Source: Pseudidiomarina marina (lineage in GTDB: Bacteria > Pseudomonadota > Gammaproteobacteria > Enterobacterales > Alteromonadaceae). From it: DNA of 64,000 nt. Under the pieces are notes generated by a model. That model worked only from the letters and a program-made list of their open reading frames with translations. It searched no databases and was not told the DNA's origin. The position numbers were made by a program, and so were the translations under genes. This document shows, piece by piece, positions 57,795 through 64,000 of this stretch; within the stretch, counting starts at the first letter, position 1; each line of letters starts with the position of its first letter. The stretch lies in the NCBI RefSeq assembly GCF_003987045.1, contig NZ_PIPZ01000002.1, forward strand, positions 531,685 to 595,684, written 5' to 3'.

Positions 57795-58439
57795 ATGGCG
57801 TATCCCGCACAAATTGAAGCATTAGTGCAAAAAGGCTGGCTCTGGCAAGGCCAAGAGGTACCTGCACATAAAGCCGATCAACAGTTTTTAAGTAGCGGTT
57901 GGGCTGAGCTCGATACCCGTTTAGGTGGTGGTTGGTTGCAAGGCAGTGTGAATGAACTACAAGTGCAGCAACCCTTTATTGGTGAGTTGGCGCTGTTATT
58001 GCCATTATTGGCGCAACCTCAAACGAGGGTGCTTTGGGTCAACCCGCCGGTTCAACCCTATGCGCCGGGGCTAAGTTATCAAAACCTTGTGTTGCACCAG
58101 CATGTGGTGGTGCATGAACCCGATGACAAGCTGGCACTGTGGGCTGCTGAACAAGCTTTGCAAAGCAATGCGATAGATACGGTTTTAATTTGGCATACAG
58201 GCTTAAATGCAACGGCGGTGCGGCGTTTGCAACAAGCGGCAGAAGCACAGCAGAAATTGGCGTTTGTGATCACGTCTTGGCAACAGCAAGAAGAGGCGCG
58301 CGCTTATGTCACTCGGCTACAGCTTGAGCGTGCTGATAGCTTATCGATTCGAATTTTGAAGCGTCGTTTTGGTTGGCCATTACCTGCGTTCTCTTGTGGT
58401 GTCGATTCCCGTTTACCGAGGCGCCGTCGTGCTTTATGA
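57795..58439 (+). CDS. imuA: Translesion synthesis accessory protein ImuA
   Basis: A 214-residue RecA/SulA-like protein (GWAELDTRLGGGWLQGSVNE, then LLLPLLAQPQTRVLWVNPPV). ImuA works with ImuB and DnaE2 in damage-induced mutagenesis. ATG 57795 is chosen over GTG 57792 for spacing to GAGG. Its stop overlaps the imuB start as ATGA. Confidence 0.93.
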   Translation: MAYPAQIEALVQKGWLWQGQEVPAHKADQQFLSSGWAELDTRLGGGWLQGSVNELQVQQPFIGELALLLPLLAQPQTRVLWVNPPVQPYAPGLSYQNLVLHQHVVVHEPDDKLALWAAEQALQSNAIDTVLIWHTGLNATAVRRLQQAAEAQQKLAFVITSWQQQEEARAYVTRLQLERADSLSIRILKRRFGWPLPAFSCGVDSRLPRRRRAL

Positions 58440-59854
58440 ATGCTTGGTTGTATCTCCATTTTCCACATCTGTTACTGGATTATCAGTTAGCATTACAGCC
58501 CCCAGAGCAAGGTGTTGTACCGCGCGCTGTAACACAAGGTCACGCGGCACGACGGAGTGTGGTGCAAGCCAATTCCGCTGCGCTACAACAAGGTGTTGAA
58601 ATAGGCATGGCGGAGGTACTCGCTAGCACGTTGGTGCCAGAACTTAAACTACATGACTATAACGCCAAGCGCGAAAGCACCATGCTGACGCAGCTCGCTC
58701 AAGTGCTGTATCAAGATATGGCACAAATTGTGCTGCATCCGCCGCAAGGTCTGTTGTTTGAGGTGCAAAGCTTGTTACGGCTACATCAAGGTTTTGCTGG
58801 AGTGGTCGCGCGCATGCAAACACGATTACAACAATGGCCACTGCGCTATGTTTTAAGCAGTGGTTATAGCCCACTATCAGCTAAGTTATTAGCCGCTTCG
58901 GGCTATGCGGTACTGAGTGCCGAGGCGACAGATGTGAAGGCGGCGATTAACAAACTACCCATTGACTACAGCGGCTTACCCCCGGCACAAATCGACAAAC
59001 TTCGAGATGTTGGATTGTTAACCCTTGGCGCAGTGTTACAGCTACCCAGAGCGGAGCTCGGCGCACGGTTTGGTCGCGCAATGACAACTTATGTTGCCGA
59101 ACTTGCTGGTGAGTTATCGCCGCCTCAGAACTTTTATCATCCCCCCGATCGATTTGATCAGCAGGTTGAGCTGAATACCGAGGCACATAGCTGGACACAG
59201 CTTTTGTTTCCGCTAAAGCGCTTGTTACAACAGGTTGAAAGCTTTTTAGAAATTCATCAGTGGAGTACTCGGGCATTATTGATTCGCGCACATCACCGCA
59301 GCGGACCAGTAACTCAAGTGCCTATTCAGTTTGCCCATGCCGTGTGGCAACAACGCGACTTGCTCAGCTTAAGCCAATTGCATTTAGAGCGACAAAAGCT
59401 CAAACAGCCGGTATTGGCGTTAAGCGTTCGAGTACAACGTCCCGAGCCCCGCCAAGCTCAAGAACAAGCCATGTTTGCCGCACCACAAGCACAGACCGAT
59501 TCATTAAATGCCTTGGTGAGTCGTTTGCAGGCTCGCTTAGGCGAATCCAAGGTGCAAAGCTTGCACCTACATGATGATTGGCGACCGGAGTACCAAGGCG
59601 GCCTTAAGCCATGGCAGGCGAAGCCAACCAGCACAATGTTATCGTTACAGCGCCCTTATTGGTTATTACCCGAAGCACAACCTATTGAACGGCAACAGTG
59701 GCAATTGCAATGGGGACCAGAGCGAATCGTGAGTGGTTGGTGGAATGCTGATGCCGTTGCCCGCGACTATTACATAGCGTTGGATAAATGGCAGCGGCAA
59801 GGTTGGATTTACCAGAATGACAAAGGTTGGTTTTTGCATGGCTGGTTCAGTTAA
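58436..59854 (+). CDS. imuB: Y-family polymerase-like protein ImuB
   Basis: A 472-residue DinB/UmuC homologue (NAWLYLHFPHLLLDYQ, LRDVGLLTLGAVLQLPRAEL). ImuB lacks the catalytic acidic residues of true Y-family polymerases; here the first catalytic Asp position reads HFPHLLL, consistent with that. It acts as the hub linking DnaE2 to the beta clamp. An in-frame ATG at 58373 lies inside imuA and is rejected; ATG 58436 gives the ATGA overlap. Confidence 0.93.
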   Translation: MNAWLYLHFPHLLLDYQLALQPPEQGVVPRAVTQGHAARRSVVQANSAALQQGVEIGMAEVLASTLVPELKLHDYNAKRESTMLTQLAQVLYQDMAQIVLHPPQGLLFEVQSLLRLHQGFAGVVARMQTRLQQWPLRYVLSSGYSPLSAKLLAASGYAVLSAEATDVKAAINKLPIDYSGLPPAQIDKLRDVGLLTLGAVLQLPRAELGARFGRAMTTYVAELAGELSPPQNFYHPPDRFDQQVELNTEAHSWTQLLFPLKRLLQQVESFLEIHQWSTRALLIRAHHRSGPVTQVPIQFAHAVWQQRDLLSLSQLHLERQKLKQPVLALSVRVQRPEPRQAQEQAMFAAPQAQTDSLNALVSRLQARLGESKVQSLHLHDDWRPEYQGGLKPWQAKPTSTMLSLQRPYWLLPEAQPIERQQWQLQWGPERIVSGWWNADAVARDYYIALDKWQRQGWIYQNDKGWFLHGWFS

Positions 59855-62800
59855 TACTGTGGCGACAACCGTTGATCAACGCCCTGCTGCCCTGCACTGC
59901 TTAAGTAACTTTAGCTTCCTGCGCGGCGGTTCGCACCCACATGAATTGGTGCAGCGAGCGGTAGACTATGGCTATCAAGCTTTAGCCATTACCGATGAAT
60001 GTTCCGTTGCCGGCGTGGTGCGTGCTTATGTTGCTGCGCGCGAGCAGCCATTGCGATTGATTATTGGTAGCGAATTTCACTTAGAAAATATTGGCACCTT
60101 GATTGTGCTGGTACGTAACCGCCAAGGTTATGCGCAATTATGCCAACTTATCACGACGGCACGAAACCGTAGTAAGAAAGGCAGCTATCAGGTTTTTCTC
60201 GAAGATTTCATCGAAACATTAACGCAATGTTCGCTGTTATGGCGACCGCTGTTCAAAGCGAACTTAGAAGAAGCGGACAGTGATTTGATCAAAGCGACCG
60301 CAGAGCAATTAAAACAAGCATTCGGTGATTATTTCTGGCTCGCCTATAGTCGCCATTACCGAGCAGATGATGCGCAGCGTTATTGCTACTACCAACGGCT
60401 GAGTATTGAGCAAACCATACCCGTCGCCGCCGTATGTGAAGTGTGTTATCACGAGCCGCAGCGGCAATCGTTGCACGATGTGTTAGTCGCTATTCGTCGT
60501 CGACAACCGCTAGAAACCCAAGTCGCACAACTGAAACCGAACCAAGATTATTGCTTGCGAACGCTTGAGCAACTGCAACAGTGTTATCCTGCCGACTGGC
60601 TGGCGCAAAGTATAGCTATCGCCAAGCAATGCTGCTTTTGTCTCAGCGAATTACGTTATGAATACCCAGCTGAGTTGGTTCCAGAAGGAAAAACAGCTAG
60701 TGAGCATTTGCGTGAACTCACCTACGGCGGAGCCCAGCAACGCTTTCCACAAGGCCTGCGCGAGGATGTCAAAGCAAAGCTCGAAAAAGAACTGCAACTG
60801 ATAGCCCAGTTGAGGTATGAGTATTTCTTTCTCACCATTCATGATTTAGTTCAATTTGCTCAGCAACACGGCATTTTGTACCAAGGACGTGGCTCTGCTG
60901 CGAATTCAGTGGTTTGCTATTGCTTACAAATAACGGCGGTCAATCCCGATCAAATTGATGTCTTGTTCGAGCGCTTTATTTCAGTAGAACGGGATGAGCC
61001 GCCCGATATCGATGTTGATTTTGAACACGAACGTCGTGAAGAAGTTATCCAGTATATTTATCAAAAATACGGACGGCATCGAGCTGCATTAGCCGCAACG
61101 GTCATTCGCTATCGCTTACGCAGTGCATTGCGTGACGTTGGCAAAGCGTTAGGGTTCCATGAGCAGGAATTACGCCATTACTTGCGTCAGATCGATCGCC
61201 GCGACCAACACAGTAGCTGGCAACAACAGTTATTGGAGAAAGTATCTGGGCTTGGCAAAACGCACCGCGGGCGTTGTTTATTGGCGCTTACCGAGTCGAT
61301 ATTAGGCTTCCCTCGGCATTTATCCCAGCATGTTGGTGGCTTTGTGATTGCCTCCACACAGCTATCTGATTTGGTACCGGTAGAAAATGCGAGCATGCCA
61401 GAACGCACAGTCATCCAGTGGGACAAAGATGATTTAGAAACCTTACATCTTATTAAAGTCGATGTGCTGGCGCTCGGCATGCTCACCGCTATACGTAAAA
61501 TGTTGCAATTAATTCAGCAGCATCATCAGCGCGAGCTTGGCCTAGCAGATATTCCCCAAGAAGATGCCAAGGTGTATCAGATGTTGCAACGCGCCGATTC
61601 CATTGGTGTGTTCCAAATTGAGTCGCGGGCGCAAATGAATATGCTTCCCCGACTCCGGCCACAGACGTTTTATGATTTGGTGGTTCAAATTGCGATTGTC
61701 CGACCTGGCCCTATTCAAGGTGATATGGTTCATCCATATTTGCGTCGGCGCGCTGGTCTTGAGCCCATCACCTTTCCAAGCGAGGCCGTCAAACAAGTAT
61801 TAGAACGCACTTTAGGTGTGCCGATTTTCCAAGAGCAAGTAATCAAGCTCGCCATGGTGGCCGCCGGCTTCAGTGGCGGCGAGGCCGATCAACTACGCCG
61901 CGCTATGGCGAATTGGAAGAGTTCTGGTGAACTGCGGCAATTTGAAAGCAAATTAATTAAAGGAATGCGCGAGCGTGGTTATAGCGAAGAATTTGCGCAG
62001 CGGATTTTTCAGCAAATATGTGGTTTTGGTGAGTACGGCTTTCCAGAGTCGCATTCGGCGAGTTTTGCTAACTTAGCTTACGCTTCGGCATGGTTAAAAC
62101 ACTATTACCCAGCGGCATTTTATTGTGCCTTGCTGAATAGTCTCCCGATGGGATTCTATTCAGCGAATCAGTTGATCCAAGATGCGCGGCGGCACCACAT
62201 CACAGTACTCCCTGCCGACATTCAGCAGAGTGCCTGGGATCATCTGCTCGAAGCTGGCGCTCGAGGTGTGCAACTGCGCTTGGGGCTACGATTAATTAAA
62301 GGTCTTTCACAATCACGTATTGAAGCTTTGCTGGAACAGCGTCCCGCACAAGGTTTTCAGTCGTTACAGCAGTTACGTGATGTTGGCCTTAGCGGCCCCG
62401 ATCTACATAAATTAGCGACCGCCGATGTGCTCGGGTCATTAGCTGGGCATCGTTACCAAAGCCAGTGGCAAAGTTTGGCCTTGCAGGCCGAGCAATTACC
62501 GCTATTTATGGATCAGCTTACCGAACCTGCTAGTAATCTCCTGCCACCGGCAGAGTTTCAAGATATCGCAGTCGATTATCGAACCACCGGCGTTTCGCTG
62601 CGTCGTCACCCGTTGGCGCTACTGCGTGAACAACAGCAACTCAAAGGTTATAAGTTATCGAGTGAACTGGCGCAGTGTCGGCATAAACAGCTTGTACGTG
62701 TCGCTGGTTTAGTGACTTGCCGGCAGCGCCCTGGTACCGCATCAGGCGTCACTTTCGTCACCCTCGAAGATGAATCTGGTTTGATTAATATTGTTATATG

Positions 62801-62978
62801 GCAAAAAACCGCTCGTGATTTTCGCCAAGCCTATCTCACTGCTCAACTATTAAAAGTGAAAGGTATTGTTGAGATTCATGGGGAAGTTATTCACGTTATC
62901 GCCGCGCATTTAGAGGATGGCACAGAGCAGTTAGCGCAACTCGGGGTGTCGGCTAACCGCTCGCGTGATTTTCACTAA
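59838..62978 (+). CDS. dnaE2: Error-prone DNA polymerase DnaE2 (ImuC)
   Basis: A 1046-residue C-family polymerase. The N-terminal PHP domain has ALHCLSNFSFLRGGSHPHEL and AITDECSVAGVVRAY, the DnaE2 type. The catalytic core shows PPDIDVDFEHERREEVIQYI and VRPGPIQGDMVHPYLRR. A C-terminal OB fold (VRVAGLVTCRQRPGTASGVT) follows. ATG 59838 is preferred; an in-frame ATG at 59817 would add seven residues. It overlaps imuB by 17 bases. It is the mutagenic polymerase of the SOS cassette. Confidence 0.96.
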   Translation: MAGSVNTVATTVDQRPAALHCLSNFSFLRGGSHPHELVQRAVDYGYQALAITDECSVAGVVRAYVAAREQPLRLIIGSEFHLENIGTLIVLVRNRQGYAQLCQLITTARNRSKKGSYQVFLEDFIETLTQCSLLWRPLFKANLEEADSDLIKATAEQLKQAFGDYFWLAYSRHYRADDAQRYCYYQRLSIEQTIPVAAVCEVCYHEPQRQSLHDVLVAIRRRQPLETQVAQLKPNQDYCLRTLEQLQQCYPADWLAQSIAIAKQCCFCLSELRYEYPAELVPEGKTASEHLRELTYGGAQQRFPQGLREDVKAKLEKELQLIAQLRYEYFFLTIHDLVQFAQQHGILYQGRGSAANSVVCYCLQITAVNPDQIDVLFERFISVERDEPPDIDVDFEHERREEVIQYIYQKYGRHRAALAATVIRYRLRSALRDVGKALGFHEQELRHYLRQIDRRDQHSSWQQQLLEKVSGLGKTHRGRCLLALTESILGFPRHLSQHVGGFVIASTQLSDLVPVENASMPERTVIQWDKDDLETLHLIKVDVLALGMLTAIRKMLQLIQQHHQRELGLADIPQEDAKVYQMLQRADSIGVFQIESRAQMNMLPRLRPQTFYDLVVQIAIVRPGPIQGDMVHPYLRRRAGLEPITFPSEAVKQVLERTLGVPIFQEQVIKLAMVAAGFSGGEADQLRRAMANWKSSGELRQFESKLIKGMRERGYSEEFAQRIFQQICGFGEYGFPESHSASFANLAYASAWLKHYYPAAFYCALLNSLPMGFYSANQLIQDARRHHITVLPADIQQSAWDHLLEAGARGVQLRLGLRLIKGLSQSRIEALLEQRPAQGFQSLQQLRDVGLSGPDLHKLATADVLGSLAGHRYQSQWQSLALQAEQLPLFMDQLTEPASNLLPPAEFQDIAVDYRTTGVSLRRHPLALLREQQQLKGYKLSSELAQCRHKQLVRVAGLVTCRQRPGTASGVTFVTLEDESGLINIVIWQKTARDFRQAYLTAQLLKVKGIVEIHGEVIHVIAAHLEDGTEQLAQLGVSANRSRDFH

Positions 62979-62983
62979 TGGTT

Positions 62984-63532
62984 CTAAATGGCCGTTACAT
63001 GCAATAAATAGTCTTCTTTTAAGATCACATAGTTCGCAGCCGACTGTGGTAAGAACTTTAATTCTTCTTCTGTTAGTGGGCGCGCTTCTTTCACCGGGCT
63101 GCCAACATATAAATGACCACGCTTTAATGTTTTACCTGGTGGAACCAAACTACCGGCACCAATGATGACATCATCCTCAACGATGGCGCCATCCATAATC
63201 ACCGCCGACATACCAATAAGAACACGATGACCTATTTCGCAGCCGTGCAACATGACGTGATGCCCTACCGTTACATCATCGCCAATAATTAACGGATGGC
63301 CTTGCGGATTATTTTCACTGGTACGACTGACATGCAGTACACAGTTATCCTGCACATTCGTGCGCGCACCAATTCGAATCTTATTCACATCGCCACGGGC
63401 AGAGACCAAAGGCCAAACACTACTATGTTCACCAATGTGCACATCACCAACAATCACTGCACTACTATCGATATAAACATGTTCACCGAACTGCGGTTCA
63501 ATACCGCGATAACTACGAATATCGCCATTCAT
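62984..63532 (-). CDS. yrdA: Gamma-carbonic anhydrase family protein YrdA
   Basis: A 182-residue left-handed beta-helix protein (E. coli YrdA 184). Metal-site histidines appear in NCVLHVSR and DDVTVGHHVMLHGCEIGHRV. Hexapeptide turns run through the length. Carbonic anhydrase activity of YrdA proteins is doubtful. It lies next to an rRNA operon, as yrdA next to rrsD in E. coli. Confidence 0.93.
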   Translation of the reverse strand: MNGDIRSYRGIEPQFGEHVYIDSSAVIVGDVHIGEHSSVWPLVSARGDVNKIRIGARTNVQDNCVLHVSRTSENNPQGHPLIIGDDVTVGHHVMLHGCEIGHRVLIGMSAVIMDGAIVEDDVIIGAGSLVPPGKTLKRGHLYVGSPVKEARPLTEEELKFLPQSAANYVILKEDYLLHVTAI

Positions 63533-63712
63533 GCTCTATTACCTCTAAAACTCAGCCAAAATGTTATATATTTGATCTGTCTAAATCATACCTTAAAGAC
63601 TAGCAGAAACCGCCACTGCTGGCGAATCAAGCAAATCACGCCGCTTTTTAGAGCGCTTCGCTCACAAAATCAGCAGTTGGCAAAAAAACACATAAAAATG
63701 TCAAAAAGGCGC

Positions 63713-63740
63713 TTGACGCGGCCAGTTAAATCTCTAAAAT
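63713..63740 (+). promoter_or_regulatory. rRNA promoter P1
   Basis: TTGACG, 16-base spacer, TAAAAT, then the GC-rich discriminator GCGCCCC expected of stringently controlled rRNA promoters. An A/T-rich block (63680-63706) upstream resembles an UP element. Confidence 0.85.
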
Positions 63741-63816
63741 GCGCCCCACGCTTGAGGCAGACAACGAAGTCGCCAAAAGCAGATGTTTTGAGTCATAAAA
63801 AATTTCGCCGAAAGGC

Positions 63817-63844
63817 TTGACACAAAACACCAAGGCTGTAGAAT
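63817..63844 (+). promoter_or_regulatory. rRNA promoter P2
   Basis: TTGACA, 16-base spacer, TAGAAT, then GC-rich GCGCAGCC. It is 104 bases after P1, the usual tandem arrangement. Confidence 0.87.
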
Positions 63845-63850
63845 GCGCAG

Positions 63851-64000
63851 CCTCGCTCAACGCAGCGAAACGTTCTTTAACAATATACCAAGCCAAGCAA
63901 ACTGTGTGGGCACTTACCGGATTCAGGCAGAGAAAGCATCTTCGGATGCACAAAAGGTCTTTAAATAGACCACCTGACTGATTGGAAAAGTGCTTAACAA
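63851..64000 (+). other. rrn leader with antitermination boxA (16S gene starts beyond window)
   Basis: TTCTTTAACAATATA (63873-63887) corresponds to the E. coli leader boxA segment CTCTTTAACAA. CTGTGTGGGCACT (63902-63914) is nearly identical to the E. coli rrn leader. The 16S sequence itself does not begin before 64000. Confidence 0.88.

Noticed and set aside
63296..63820. A 174-codon plus-strand open frame
   Set aside because: It is antisense to yrdA and then covers the rRNA promoter P1; its translation has no family character.

Overview
The window is a chromosomal segment of a gammaproteobacterium. Gene content, protein style and gene order (mioC, oriC, mnmG-rsmG-parA-parB, atpIBEFHAGDC, glmU-glmS; later srkA-dsbA-yihG and yrdA-rrn) suggest the order Alteromonadales, probably an Idiomarina/Aliidiomarina-like marine bacterium. 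That genus-level call is an inference from recall; no search was run. Nearly all of the sequence is coding. There is no insertion sequence, prophage, CRISPR array or tRNA.

Layout. (1) 1-3.9 kb: a cut-off M1 metallopeptidase gene, a MASE1 protein with a degenerate GGDEF domain, and mioC. (2) 3.95-4.31 kb: the replication origin oriC, with DnaA boxes, twelve GATC sites and an AT-rich unwinding region. (3) 4.3-18.9 kb: mnmG, rsmG, parA, parB, the nine-gene ATP synthase operon, glmU and glmS. (4) 19-33 kb: small accessory genes. They include a decayed ParD/CcdB toxin-antitoxin locus, a CDF metal exporter, a PadR/HAAS pair, yghU, yccF, outer-membrane phospholipase A, a ChaC-like enzyme, a GGDEF-EAL protein with a periplasmic binding domain, and a YdbS/YdbT-like pair. 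(5) 33.3-40.5 kb: a DJ-1/PfpI protein, then a sensor kinase and NtrC-type regulator divergent from a Gln-rich secreted DUF4168 gene that carries a near-perfect sigma-54 promoter. Next come a PqqU-like TonB receptor and a PQQ-dependent sugar dehydrogenase in one operon. (6) 40.6-44.8 kb: a lipoprotein, oxyR divergent from ahpC-ahpD, and an M20 amidohydrolase preceded by inverted arrays of a 7-bp repeat. (7) 44.8-53.5 kb: a minus-strand signalling cluster encoding a secreted protein, an FHA-GAF protein, a Ser/Thr kinase with TPRs, a soluble histidine kinase and a NarL-type regulator, with a secreted subtilase upstream. (8) 53.7-63.5 kb: ccoG, srkA, dsbA, a YihG-like acyltransferase, the SOS mutagenesis cassette imuA-imuB-dnaE2 behind a LexA box, and yrdA. 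(9) 63.6-64 kb: tandem rRNA promoters and the rrn leader; the 16S gene begins beyond the window.

The genes of most interest are the kinase/FHA/two-component operon (a candidate undescribed phospho-signalling system), the sigma-54-controlled DUF4168 gene with its neighbouring two-component pair, the PQQ scavenging pair, the toxin-antitoxin relic and the heptamer arrays. All coordinates and motifs were read by eye. Family names rest on recognised motifs and remembered homologues, not on searches.
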